DNA from: Syntrophales bacterium
Lineage (GTDB): Bacteria > Desulfobacterota > Syntrophia > Syntrophales > UBA5619
DNA length: 64,000 nucleotides
Direction: 5' to 3'
Assembly (NCBI GenBank): GCA_023229765.1
Contig: JALNYO010000001.1
Coordinates: 124,001 to 188,000, forward strand
The translations under genes were made by a program, and so were the position numbers. Of the stretch, positions 33,346 to 41,493 are shown piece by piece. How positions within the stretch are numbered: position 1 is the stretch's first letter; every line of letters starts with the position of its first letter. The notes below the pieces were generated by a model. That model was not told the origin of the DNA, searched no databases, and saw nothing but the letters and a program-made list of their open reading frames with translations.

Positions 33346-34257
33346 ATGGATATATTCATAAGTTGGTCAGGGGAACGCAGCCTTAAAGTTGCCACGGCCC
33401 TTCGCGACTGGCTTCCTCTCGTTATGCAGTCTGTAGCACCGTGGTTTTCGCCAGAGGACATTGATAAAGGTGCACGCTGGATGGCTGAACTAAGCAAGAA
33501 ACTCGAAAAGCTTAAGATGGGCATTATATGCGTTACCCCTGAGAATATGCTTGCTCCATGGCTTCTATTTGAAGCAGGGGCATTATCAAAAGTTCTCGAT
33601 ACGTCTTTCGTCTGTCCGTTTCTCTTTGCTTTGGAGCCGGCAGATCTTCAGGGACCTCTCGCTCAATTTCAAGCGACACGCGCTACGAAAGATGAAGTCC
33701 GCAAACTCTTGGGAACCATCAGTAAGATTTCAGATTTTTCCCCTACCGAAGCCCAAATTGACCGCCTGTTGTCCCTCACATGGTCTGATTTTGAAGAAAA
33801 GCTTTCTATGATTCAGACCACTTTAGTTGACCAGACAGTAAGGCCACGGCAGGTGCCCGAATTACTAGGTGAGGTACTAGAGAGAATTCGGTCAATCGAA
33901 AGGCAACTTGCAGAAAGGACTGCCAAAGAACACTCAGAAAAGAGGGAAAAAAGGGGCGGCTTTGGGGTGGGGGTAAGGCTATCACCATCTAACGAGGTAC
34001 GCCCGTCACTTTTATCTGTGGAAGAATTGAAGGCCCTTAAAAATAAATTGGATATGTGTCTTCATAGCCTTAATCAACGTAAAGCTATAAATATTGGCGA
34101 TATTGAGGATAATGAAAAAAGAAATGTGCTGGTTGCTGAAATGGATTTTTTAAAGGCTGAAATTGAAGAAATCAAAAATATAATCGCCGCAAATATGGGT
34201 GAATCGGTAGGTATTCTCTACCCAGATAACCGTGATAAATATTCTCTACCAGGATAA
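33346..34257 (+). CDS. TIR-domain protein
   Basis: The N-terminus MDIFISWSGERSLKVATALR and the segment PWLLFEAGALSK, with the likely catalytic E76, are typical of bacterial TIR domains, which cleave NAD+ or make cyclic ADP-ribose signals in phage defence. The domain spans about 1-140. The rest is helical and ends in a coiled coil (about 228-285), perhaps for oligomerisation. GGAG lies 8 bases before the ATG. It is flanked on both sides by REP-like inverted repeats. No sensor partner is fused to it. Confidence 0.8.
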   Translation: MDIFISWSGERSLKVATALRDWLPLVMQSVAPWFSPEDIDKGARWMAELSKKLEKLKMGIICVTPENMLAPWLLFEAGALSKVLDTSFVCPFLFALEPADLQGPLAQFQATRATKDEVRKLLGTISKISDFSPTEAQIDRLLSLTWSDFEEKLSMIQTTLVDQTVRPRQVPELLGEVLERIRSIERQLAERTAKEHSEKREKRGGFGVGVRLSPSNEVRPSLLSVEELKALKNKLDMCLHSLNQRKAINIGDIEDNEKRNVLVAEMDFLKAEIEEIKNIIAANMGESVGILYPDNRDKYSLPG

Positions 34258-34314
34258 CGAGGGCAACTACCTTAGACAAAGGTTGGGGAAATAAAGGGAA
34301 AAAAGAGGGGGCAG

Positions 34315-34360
34315 ACACCATACTTAATTCCCAAGACCTATCCAAAATTTAGTATGGTGT
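34315..34360. repeat. REP-like inverted repeat after the TIR gene
   Basis: ACACCATACT (34315-34324) and AGTATGGTGT (34351-34360) are exact reverse complements around a 26-base centre, preceded by a G-rich tract. Unlike the repeat at 33098, but of the same general REP type. Confidence 0.5.
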
Positions 34361-34386
34361 CCCTAAATTACCTAGGATGATCGGAG

Positions 34387-34444
34387 CACCAACGTCGTCA
34401 TTGTCCGTACGCGCTGCCGCGCGCTGGACACGCCGCCGTTGGAT
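34387..34444. repeat. attC-like palindrome 2, before the HEPN-like gene
   Basis: CACCAAC (34387-34393) and GTTGGAT (34438-34444) form the ends. GTTGGAT matches the attC core GTTRRRY, and inner arms TGTCC and GGACA pair. The candidate start codons at 34443 and 34452 lie at and just after the core, as in integron cassettes. Confidence 0.55.
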
Positions 34445-34451
34445 GATAAGA

Positions 34452-35000
34452 ATGAAGAAGAACTACACATTGAAGCCAATTGATCGTTTCGCCTTCCGGT
34501 TTAAGAACTACACCTATCGTCCTATTCGTCTGTGCCTTGAAGACGGGCAAGCTTTAGCCGCGACGATCCTCCTGTGTTGCGCTATTGACTTGCTTGCGAA
34601 ATTCAGCTCTGGCAACCCGAAGAGCTCTGGAAATCGCCTAAAGTACATCGCATTCCTGAAGCAATATTTCTCATTGGCATATGGTCCAGACACATTCTAT
34701 GAATTCGTGCGCTGCGGGCTTGTCCATAGCTATTCCATGGAAGGCCAATATACAATCCTTTGCCGTGACGAACCTTGGGCGCGTCAGGTTCACCTTTGCA
34801 AGGATACAAAAACCGGTAAGACAGTAATAAACCCTTTCCAAATCCTTGCGGACCTTCAAGCGGCGGTGCGGAACTACGTCGAAGATGTCAAAACCAGTGA
34901 AGTCAAAGCCGCGGCGTTTCTCGCTGTACACAAAGCAATTCCTTTGCGGCAGCAGGTTTCGAGATGGAAGAAACTAAAATACCTTGCGGTTGATAAATGA
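34452..35000 (+). CDS. HEPN-like protein in a cassette-like setting
   Basis: The 182 residues from ATG 34452 (34443 is an alternative) have a helical domain: LCLEDGQALAATILLCCAIDLL, then FYEFVRCGLVHSYSMEG with R-x4-H (RCGLVH), the HEPN RNase motif. HEPN proteins are RNA-cutting effectors in toxin-antitoxin and defence systems; no antitoxin partner is visible. The gene lies exactly between two attC-like palindromes, so it may have arrived as an integron gene cassette. The ribosome site is poor. Confidence 0.5.
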   Translation: MKKNYTLKPIDRFAFRFKNYTYRPIRLCLEDGQALAATILLCCAIDLLAKFSSGNPKSSGNRLKYIAFLKQYFSLAYGPDTFYEFVRCGLVHSYSMEGQYTILCRDEPWARQVHLCKDTKTGKTVINPFQILADLQAAVRNYVEDVKTSEVKAAAFLAVHKAIPLRQQVSRWKKLKYLAVDK

Positions 35001-35005
35001 AAATT

Positions 35006-35073
35006 ATCCAACGAGTCGCTGCACCGGATCGGCAGTAAACGGCGCCTGCCACCCGGTGAGATTTTTGTTCCTT
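35006..35073. repeat. attC-like palindrome 3, after the HEPN-like gene
   Basis: ATCCAAC (35006-35012) matches the RYYYAAC core, arms CACCGG and CCGGTG pair with GGCAG / CTGCC inside, and GTTCCTT (35067-35073) sits where GTTRRRY is expected. It begins 5 bases after the gene stop, as in gene cassettes, but the right core is degenerate. Confidence 0.5.
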
Positions 35074-35324
35074 TCGAATAAGCGTCATTCTGTAACTCCG
35101 CTATAAAATCAAAAAGACCGCCGTCGTTTACTTCAATAAAGAATTCCTATATTCAAATAGCTTGAATATTATCTCGTCATACCCATCTCACCTCTTTCAA
35201 TTAACAAAAATCATCCCGATCTTAAAAATTCTCTAAACAGAGCTATATGGAGCCATATGGAGGCTCTGGAAGTCTTCATTCCTCTGTGAGATTCTACAGG
35301 CAACTGATCCACCTCTTTCACATG

Positions 35325-35515
35325 GGCGCTTCCGGAACATCGACCGTCCGTCGGCGCCCGCGAATTTTCTGAGCACCCGGCTCGGGGGCCGGACCAAGAC
35401 GCCCGCGCCGGGGTAAGACTCTGCGAATGGCCGGTCTTCCCGGACGGCCGAAAAGGTTCCCGGCATTCCGGAAACCGGCAGCGAAAGCCCGGCGGGGCGC
35501 GCAAAACCCCGCCGG
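35325..35515 (+). other. GC-rich hairpin cluster before the head genes
   Basis: The 460-base gap 35074-35533 shows no gene. Its left part is AT-rich. From about 35325 it turns GC-rich and holds several hairpins, the best being CCGGCGGGG / CCCCGCCGG (35489-35497 / 35507-35515); others are GGCCG / CGGCC and a CCGG-rich stem near 35460. This is probably the left edge of phage DNA after the cargo. Confidence 0.45.
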
Positions 35516-35533
35516 CACAAAACGGAGATCGAA

Positions 35534-35746
35534 ATGGCTTTTACCGCCGCCAATTTGACCGCAGTCGAAAACGCCCTGATCGCCCTGGCATCGGGCACGC
35601 GCAAGGTGCGCCTCTCCATGGGCGACAAGTCGATCGAGTACAGCAACACGGACATCCCGGTATTGACGGCGCTGCGCGACAAGATCGCCGCGGAAGTTTC
35701 CACGGTGCCGCGCTGCATTCTCTTCTCAACGAGCAAGGGACTATGA
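35534..35746 (+). CDS. gpW-like head-tail joining protein
   Basis: The 70-residue protein (FTAANLTAVENALIALASG ... VRLSMGDKSIEYSN) matches the gpW family in length and pattern: a helix followed by a beta hairpin. In lambda gpW seals the connector and lets the tail join. It overlaps the portal gene by 4 bases, and GGAGA precedes the ATG. In lambda it would follow terminase directly; here 9 kb separate them. Confidence 0.82.
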   Translation: MAFTAANLTAVENALIALASGTRKVRLSMGDKSIEYSNTDIPVLTALRDKIAAEVSTVPRCILFSTSKGL

Positions 35747-37266
35747 ACGAGCCGTATCTCAAGATCGTGGACAACAGGGGCCGGAAGATTCCGGTCACCG
35801 CGCTGACCGATTCCATCTACGAGGGCTCCGCAACGGGACGCCGGATGTCCACCTGGGGCACGAACACCGCCGGCCCCAGCGCCAGTCTCTACGGATCGCT
35901 GAACCGCCTGCGCTCCCGGACCCGGGAGTTGATCCGGAACAACCCCCTGATCCAGGGCGCCTCCATCGACAACACCGCAAACGCCATCAGCTCCGGAATC
36001 TTCCCCAGATGGGATATGGAGGACAAAATCCTCAAGAAGGACATCCAGGACCTCTGGAAAGAGTTCGTGAAGACCGCCGACTACTACGGCGTAAGCAGCC
36101 TCTACGGGATACAGGCTCTGGAATGGCAGGGCCTTCTCGACGCCGGGGAAATGCTCTGCAGGAAAATTCCCCGTAGCGCCTCCCTGGGCCTTCCCGTCCC
36201 GTTGCAGTTTCAGCTCCTCGAAGCGGATCATCTCGACGAGACCTACAACACCGTAAGCCCCTCCGGAAACGAGATCCGCATGGGCATCGAGATCAACCGC
36301 GACAACCAGCGCGTCGCCTACTGGATCTGGTCGGAGCACCCCGGAGAATCTTATATCACGCAGCGCGCCATTGCCCAGCGGGTTTCGATCCCCGCTTACG
36401 ACATCGAACACATTTACCTCCCGATCCGCGCCGGCCAGATGCGGGGCCGTCCCTGGATGAGCGCGATCATCGTCAAGTGCCACGAGTATGACCAATACGA
36501 CGACGCCGAGCTCGTTCGGAAGAAGGGCGCGGCGATGTTCGGCGGCTATTTCGAGGAGGAAGGCGGCCTTCCCGCCGGCGACCCTTCCGCCTTCTTCGGC
36601 CGTTCGACAACGACCGACGACGCCAACCGGGAGATCGCCCCCCTCGAACCTGGGTCATGGCTGCGGCTTCCCAGGGGCGTCAAGGTTAACTACTCAAAAC
36701 CCGCCGACGTGGGCGAAAATTACGATGTCTACAACAAGCAGCAGCTCCGGCAGATCTCCCGCGGGATCCCCGGCGAAACCTACGAGCAGTTGACCGGCGA
36801 CCTCTCCGGCGTGAACTATTCCTCGATCCGGGCCGGCTCCCTGAGTGCGCGGCGGATCATCGAATTCCTGCAACGGGAGGTGATGATCTTCAAATCCTGT
36901 CAGAGCAAGGCCGCCGCCTTCATGGATGCGGCCGTGATCTCCGGGATCCTCCCCATCCGCGACTATTATGACAACCGCGGCAAATACCTGAAGATCGACT
37001 GGCGTCCGGATGGCTGGCCCTGGGTCGATCCGGTGAAAGATCAGCTCGCCGACCAGATGGCGGTGCGGAACGGATTCAAATCCCGGTCCGCGATCATCGC
37101 CAAATCAGGCGGCGACGCCGAGACCGTGGACCGTGAGATCTCCGAGGACAACTCCCGGGCAGACGCCCTCGGCCTGATCTACGACAGCGACCCCCGGCAA
37201 ACCCAGAAATCGGGCGCCATCCAGGCGGCGGCCGATCAAACGGTGGTCGATTCGACCAAGACCTAA
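35743..37266 (+). CDS. Portal protein, lambda gpB family
   Basis: The 507-residue protein has the lambda portal pattern: LRSRTRELIRNNPLIQGAS near the N-terminus, a central beta-rich stem and wing region (PLQFQLLEADHLDE), a GxMRGRPW-like segment and GETYEQLTGDLSGVNYSSIR near 340-360. Twelve copies form the DNA channel that binds terminase. Position between the gpW gene and the protease gene is canonical. Confidence 0.92.
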   Translation: MNEPYLKIVDNRGRKIPVTALTDSIYEGSATGRRMSTWGTNTAGPSASLYGSLNRLRSRTRELIRNNPLIQGASIDNTANAISSGIFPRWDMEDKILKKDIQDLWKEFVKTADYYGVSSLYGIQALEWQGLLDAGEMLCRKIPRSASLGLPVPLQFQLLEADHLDETYNTVSPSGNEIRMGIEINRDNQRVAYWIWSEHPGESYITQRAIAQRVSIPAYDIEHIYLPIRAGQMRGRPWMSAIIVKCHEYDQYDDAELVRKKGAAMFGGYFEEEGGLPAGDPSAFFGRSTTTDDANREIAPLEPGSWLRLPRGVKVNYSKPADVGENYDVYNKQQLRQISRGIPGETYEQLTGDLSGVNYSSIRAGSLSARRIIEFLQREVMIFKSCQSKAAAFMDAAVISGILPIRDYYDNRGKYLKIDWRPDGWPWVDPVKDQLADQMAVRNGFKSRSAIIAKSGGDAETVDREISEDNSRADALGLIYDSDPRQTQKSGAIQAAADQTVVDSTKT

Positions 37267-37278
37267 ACGAGGTGAACG

Positions 37279-38571
37279 ATGGACAAGAGAGCATATCCCC
37301 ATCAACTGATCAACGGCGTGTTCAATAAGCCCCTGCTGATCTCTCCCTATTTCGTCTCCACACTGGGCAACGCGCTCCGTGCCTGGGAGTCGATCGGTGC
37401 GACCACCGATCTGGGCGCGAAGATGATCGAAATGGAGGCCGCCGCGGAATCGCGCCTGAAACTGAACATCGTGAACGGCGCCGCGGTAATCGGCGTTTAC
37501 AACTACCTCACCTACCGGGCCGATTTCTGCGCGTGGATGATGTTCGGGAACACCTCCTACGAGGAGATCCGCGCCCAGCACCAGGCCGCGCTTGCCGATC
37601 CAAACGTGAAGAGCATCGTCTTTCGCATCGCGAGCCCGGGCGGCGAGGTGGCCGGATGTTTCGACTTGGCTGACGACATCTACCAGGCCCGCGGTCAGAA
37701 GCCCACCTATGCGGTCTTCGACGACTACGGATACTCCGCGGCTTACGCGATCGCCTCCGCGGCGGACAAACGCTACATCGCCCGCACCGGATCGGCCGGA
37801 TCCATCGGCGTGATCCTGATGCACATCGACCAGAGCGAGCGGGACAAAAACACTGGCCTTTCCTTCACGCCGATTTATGCGGGCAGCCACAAGGTCGATT
37901 TTTCAAGCCACGCCCCGCTCTCTCCGGAGGCCAAGGCGGTCGGTCAAGAAATGGTCAACACCACCTGCGATCTTTTTGTAAACACGGTCGCTCGCAATCT
38001 GGGCATCGCTCCGGCGGCCGTCCGCGGGACGGAAGCGATGATTTACGACGGCAAGAAGGCAGTGGACATCGGTTTCGCCGATTCGGTCCTTTCCTGGGAT
38101 CAGTTCCTGGCGAAGCTCAACAACCGAAAATATGGAGGGGTTATGAAAGCGGAAATTGAAAAGTTGTTCAATTCTTTTAGGGATTCGCTGGCGGCATTGG
38201 TTTCGAAGGACGCCTCGGCCGCGAATCAGGAAGTGGTGACCAAGGCCGACGCGGAAAAACTGGTCGCGGCAGCGGAGGCGCTCGCCCGCTCCGAGGGCCT
38301 GGCCGCCGGCAAAACAGAAGGCAAGAATGAGGCCCAGGCGCGCTCGGCTACAATCATGGAGGCCTGCGAGCTGGCCCATATCCCGCTAAAGGACGCGCTC
38401 GCCTATGTCAAGGACGAGACGCTTTCGACGGAGTCGGCCAGGGCAAAAATCGTCGAGGCCCAGGCGTCCGAGGCAGACAGGAAAAAGGTCACCTCGACGG
38501 TCGGAGCGCTTTCGACCGGGGACGTCAACCCACTCCTGGCCGAGGTGGGTAAGAGGGCCGGCGCGAAATAG
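37279..38571 (+). CDS. S49-family prohead protease with C-terminal scaffold (gpC-like)
   Basis: Residues about 60-285 form the S49 protease, with SPGGEVAG, nucleophile Ser in YGYSAAYAIAS, TGSAGSIGV, and the likely base Lys in GSHKVDF. The C-terminal about 140 residues are a helical Ala/Glu/Lys-rich scaffold. As in lambda C/Nu3, an internal in-frame ATG with its own ribosome site (38143) would give the scaffold alone. The protease cleaves scaffold and portal during maturation. Confidence 0.92.
   Translation: MDKRAYPHQLINGVFNKPLLISPYFVSTLGNALRAWESIGATTDLGAKMIEMEAAAESRLKLNIVNGAAVIGVYNYLTYRADFCAWMMFGNTSYEEIRAQHQAALADPNVKSIVFRIASPGGEVAGCFDLADDIYQARGQKPTYAVFDDYGYSAAYAIASAADKRYIARTGSAGSIGVILMHIDQSERDKNTGLSFTPIYAGSHKVDFSSHAPLSPEAKAVGQEMVNTTCDLFVNTVARNLGIAPAAVRGTEAMIYDGKKAVDIGFADSVLSWDQFLAKLNNRKYGGVMKAEIEKLFNSFRDSLAALVSKDASAANQEVVTKADAEKLVAAAEALARSEGLAAGKTEGKNEAQARSATIMEACELAHIPLKDALAYVKDETLSTESARAKIVEAQASEADRKKVTSTVGALSTGDVNPLLAEVGKRAGAK
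38143..38571 (+). CDS. Scaffold protein from an internal start (Nu3-like)
   Basis: ATG 38143 is in frame with the protease gene (codon 289) and preceded at 6-7 bases by GGAGGGG, a strong ribosome site in the middle of a gene. The 142-residue product is helical (ADAEKLVAAAEALARSEGL) and would be the free scaffold, the arrangement known for lambda Nu3. Confidence 0.72.
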   Translation: MKAEIEKLFNSFRDSLAALVSKDASAANQEVVTKADAEKLVAAAEALARSEGLAAGKTEGKNEAQARSATIMEACELAHIPLKDALAYVKDETLSTESARAKIVEAQASEADRKKVTSTVGALSTGDVNPLLAEVGKRAGAK

Positions 38572-38629
38572 TGCGAATCCGCATTGTCCGAAGTTGTACG
38601 AAAACGACGAATTTAAGGAGGAAAAAAAC

Positions 38630-39454
38630 ATGAAGAACATTTTTTCGGGAAAGATTTTCGGGATTCGCGCCACGTTCGTGCTTATGACGATTGTGGTTCT
38701 GGCCGCCTTTGCGCGCAAGCTGCTCGGCTGGGAATCCGGAGGGCATGAGCTTCCGCTGGTGATGTTCGGCGTAACCGCGCTCTCGGAAGGGAACTATTTC
38801 AGGGACGTTGTCCGCTACGAGGACGACAACGCGGGCCGGCTCTCCCGGGAGGTGGTCACCGTGGCCGTCGGGCAGAATCTCTCTATGGGCGCGGTCATCG
38901 GCAAGATCACCAAATCCACGCCGACGACCGGAACCGCCGACGGCAACAACACCGGGGCCGGCACGGTCGCCTCGGTCACCGCCGACGCAAAGACGAAGCT
39001 GGGAACCTATAAGATCAAATGCCTGACCTATACGGCAAGCCCCCTTGACGCGACCTTTGAGGTCACCGATCCGGATGGTCTCCGGCTGCCCGATGCCGCA
39101 CTCGGCGCCTACACCAGCGAGGCGGTAAATTTCACGATCTCCGACGCCAGCCCCGCGATCACCGTGGGCGACATCTGGACCATCGCCGTGGCCGTGGGCT
39201 CCGGGCAGGTCAAGGAGATACAGGTCGGTGCATCCACCGCGGTGGACGGATCGCAAAACGCCTATGGGATACTCACCGACGACTGCGACGCATCGACCGC
39301 CGCGACCGCCGCGGTGGCCATCGTCCGAAACGCGGTCATCGTGAGTGACAACCTGGTCTGGCCCGACGGCTCTCCGGCGGTTTCCGCCGCGGAGAAGGCG
39401 ACGGCACTGGCCGAACTTGCCGCAAAGGGAATTGTGGAAAGGGAAGAGGCGTAA
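38630..39454 (+). CDS. Head decoration protein (gpD family) with hydrophobic N-terminus
   Basis: From ATG 38630, fixed by AAGGAGG, the product has 274 residues. The part from about residue 45 (LSEGNYFRDVVRYEDD, later VVTVAVGQNLSMGAVIGKI) is an HDPD/gpD-like decoration domain that stabilises the expanded capsid. The first about 40 residues are unusual: MKNIFSGKIFGIRATF then a helix VLMTIVVLAAFARKLLG. A similar N-terminus begins the major capsid protein. At 274 residues it is far longer than lambda gpD (110). Confidence 0.8.
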   Translation: MKNIFSGKIFGIRATFVLMTIVVLAAFARKLLGWESGGHELPLVMFGVTALSEGNYFRDVVRYEDDNAGRLSREVVTVAVGQNLSMGAVIGKITKSTPTTGTADGNNTGAGTVASVTADAKTKLGTYKIKCLTYTASPLDATFEVTDPDGLRLPDAALGAYTSEAVNFTISDASPAITVGDIWTIAVAVGSGQVKEIQVGASTAVDGSQNAYGILTDDCDASTAATAAVAIVRNAVIVSDNLVWPDGSPAVSAAEKATALAELAAKGIVEREEA

Positions 39455-39523
39455 GCGCCTTCATGAAGTATTCATACGAATCAGGGGAATGATTGCCCCA
39501 TCCAAATAAGGAGGAATTTCAAA

Positions 39524-40693
39524 ATGAAAAAGATTTTCAAGGATTACGGGACCGGCAGGGCGCTGACAGTCATTTTCCTGTTCGTCGTGGGGATCCTCTG
39601 CCGGATCATGGAATGGTCGATCCCGGGAGTCGAACTCCTGGCCGGGGCATCCCTGGCCATCGTGCTGAACCCCTTCGACCAGGACGCCTTCAACATGGTT
39701 TCGATGACCCAGTCGATCAACATCCTGCCCAACAAATACGGACGCGTGGGCCAGCTCGGCATCTTCCCCGACAAGGGGGTCCGCACCCGGACGATCATCG
39801 TGGAGGAGAAGAACGGCGTCCTGAACCTTCTTCCGACCCTTCCAGTCGGCGCTCCCGGAACGCAGAACAAGATGGGCAAACGCAAGGTCAGAACCCTGAG
39901 CGTCCCTCATATCCCGCTCGACGACGCGATCCTTCCCTCTGAATACGAGGGTATCCGCGCCTTCGGCTCGGAGAACGAGATGGCGTCCCTCGTCTCGGTG
40001 ATGGCCGACCATCTCCAGAGTGGGCGGGATAAGTTTGACATCACCCTGGAGCACCTCCGCATGGGGGCCCTGAAGGGGATCATCCTCGACTCCGACGGCT
40101 CCACCCTATACAACCTCTACACGGAGTTCGGCATCACGGCGAAGACCGTTCCCTTCATCCTCGGCACCTCGACCACAGATGTGAAAAAGAAGTGCATGGC
40201 CGTTATCCGCCACATTGAGGACAACCTGCAGGGCGAGATCTATACCGGCGTCCGCTGCCTCTGCTCGGCGAATTTCTTTGACATGCTGGTCAGCCATCCC
40301 GAGGTGGAGAAGTTCTACCTCAACCACGCCGCGGCGATGGAACTGCTGGCAGCCGACCCGCGCAAGGGCTTCAAGTTCGGCGGCATCACCTTCGAGGAGT
40401 ACCGCGGTACGGCCACGGACATGGACGGCACGGCGCATCCCTTCATCTCCTCCACGGCAAGCCCGCTGATGGGCGAGGGGCACTGCTATCCCGAAGGGAC
40501 CAGCCAGAGTTTCAACACGATCTACGCGCCGGGCGATTTTGTGGAGACGGTCAACACGATCGGCATCCCGCTCTACGCCAAGCAGGAGCTGCGCAAATTC
40601 GGCCGCGGGATCGATCTGCATATCCAGAGCAACCCGCTGCCGATCTGCTACCGGCCCGGTCTGCTGGTGAAGGTAACCTCGGCTGCATCGTAG
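39524..40693 (+). CDS. Major capsid protein (gpE family) with hydrophobic N-terminus
   Basis: The conserved part starts near residue 48 (NPFDQDAFNMVSMTQSINIL, YGRVGQLGIFPDKG) and matches the Phage_cap_E family over the rest of 389 residues. It forms the HK97-fold shell. The first about 45 residues (MKKIFKDYGTGRALT, then VIFLFVVGILCRIMEW) form a predicted membrane helix, absent from lambda gpE, resembling the decoration protein's start. AAGGAGG before the ATG supports this start. Confidence 0.88.
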   Translation: MKKIFKDYGTGRALTVIFLFVVGILCRIMEWSIPGVELLAGASLAIVLNPFDQDAFNMVSMTQSINILPNKYGRVGQLGIFPDKGVRTRTIIVEEKNGVLNLLPTLPVGAPGTQNKMGKRKVRTLSVPHIPLDDAILPSEYEGIRAFGSENEMASLVSVMADHLQSGRDKFDITLEHLRMGALKGIILDSDGSTLYNLYTEFGITAKTVPFILGTSTTDVKKKCMAVIRHIEDNLQGEIYTGVRCLCSANFFDMLVSHPEVEKFYLNHAAAMELLAADPRKGFKFGGITFEEYRGTATDMDGTAHPFISSTASPLMGEGHCYPEGTSQSFNTIYAPGDFVETVNTIGIPLYAKQELRKFGRGIDLHIQSNPLPICYRPGLLVKVTSAAS

Positions 40694-40728
40694 CGCGGCC
40701 TTTCGATAAAGCGCGGAGGTGAGACATC

Positions 40729-41043
40729 ATGTTCAACCAAGCCGTAACGGGAAAGACCCAAGCGGGCGGCGCGTTTACCGTTCTCCTGGGCGCATCCGAC
40801 AAGTTTAGCCGCCACCAGATACAGGCGGAGGTGAGCGCGACTCCCTCCGCCGGGACCATGGCGGTGGCGGTGCGCTCACCCGGCGCCACGGATTTCGTGA
40901 CGCTCGACGGGAGCTTCGATCTGACCGGGACCGATCTTCTCAAGACCTTCGGCCCCTGCTTCGCGGCAGAGATCCGGTTCACCCCGGCCAGCTTCGACGC
41001 GGACAAAACCTACAACGTCATCGTGACGAGCGGGGCTGATTGA
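40729..41043 (+). CDS. Phage head-region hypothetical protein
   Basis: A 104-residue beta-rich protein (FTVLLGASDKFSRHQIQAEV, VAVRSPGATDFVTLDG) directly after the capsid gene, with GGAGGTGAG before the ATG. In this position phages encode head completion or small decoration proteins. No family assignment is possible by eye. Confidence 0.6.
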   Translation: MFNQAVTGKTQAGGAFTVLLGASDKFSRHQIQAEVSATPSAGTMAVAVRSPGATDFVTLDGSFDLTGTDLLKTFGPCFAAEIRFTPASFDADKTYNVIVTSGAD

Positions 41044-41195
41044 TGAGCAACTTTAACCCGTCCATGGCATCGACCATTCTGGAACCGGTCCGGCTGACGC
41101 CCCCCGTCCTCGACGACGCGGCGGCCGAGCCGATCCTGGATGAATCGGGCAACCCGGTCCGGGACGAAGAGGGGAACGTCATCCATGGGACTTAG
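41043..41195 (+). CDS. Short acidic phage protein
   Basis: An ATG overlapping the previous stop (TGATG) opens a 50-residue frame rich in Asp, Glu and Pro, with the segment EPILDESGNPVRDEEGNVIH. It overlaps the next start by 11 bases. Coupling at both ends supports expression; function unknown. Confidence 0.5.
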   Translation: MSNFNPSMASTILEPVRLTPPVLDDAAAEPILDESGNPVRDEEGNVIHGT

Positions 41196-41493
41196 AGCCG
41201 TATTCGCCGAAGCGTTGCCGGACGTGTTTTCCGAGGCAGGGGAAGAGGCCCTCTTCACCCCGGCGATCGGCGCCGCGATTCCCTGCCATGTCTTCATTGA
41301 CTTCAACGTCAAACTGCAACCGGGAGGGACCACGGGCCAGATTTTTGCCCAGGGAACCACCATCGAGGCGCTGCTCTCCGAGATCGGCCGCGAGCCGAAC
41401 CGGGACGAGACGTTCACCGTCGACGGCATCGTCTACAAGGTCAAGTCTCCTCTCGAAAACGACAAGCTGACGGTCAAGGTGGTGGTGACATGA
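41185..41493 (+). CDS. Head-tail joining protein (gpFII-like), putative
   Basis: From ATG 41185 the 102-residue protein ends in a beta-rich region (EALLSEIGREPNRDETFTVD, IVYKVKSPLEND) like gpFII-type joining proteins, which bind the connector and receive the tail. Size and position just before the gpZ-like gene match lambda. A longer upstream reading of the frame is not supported because it runs through the previous gene. Confidence 0.62.
   Translation: MGLRAVFAEALPDVFSEAGEEALFTPAIGAAIPCHVFIDFNVKLQPGGTTGQIFAQGTTIEALLSEIGREPNRDETFTVDGIVYKVKSPLENDKLTVKVVVT

Larger units (their letters stand above)
26758..35330. mobile_element. Foreign cargo block between terminase and gpW-like gene
   Basis: In lambda-type phages the terminase large-subunit gene is followed directly by the gpW and portal genes. 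Here about 8.6 kb of lower G+C DNA with different codon use lies between them. It holds a toxin-antitoxin pair, IS110 and gene remnants, a three-gene operon with defence-type domains, a TIR gene, a HEPN-like gene, three attC-like palindromes and two REP-like inverted repeats. The exact ends are uncertain. The first 150 bases (26758-26907) are AT-rich, with no gene seen. Confidence 0.75.

Noticed and set aside
35233..36495. Minus-strand frame of 420 codons
   Set aside because: It is antisense to the gpW-like and portal genes, a usual shadow in G+C-rich DNA.
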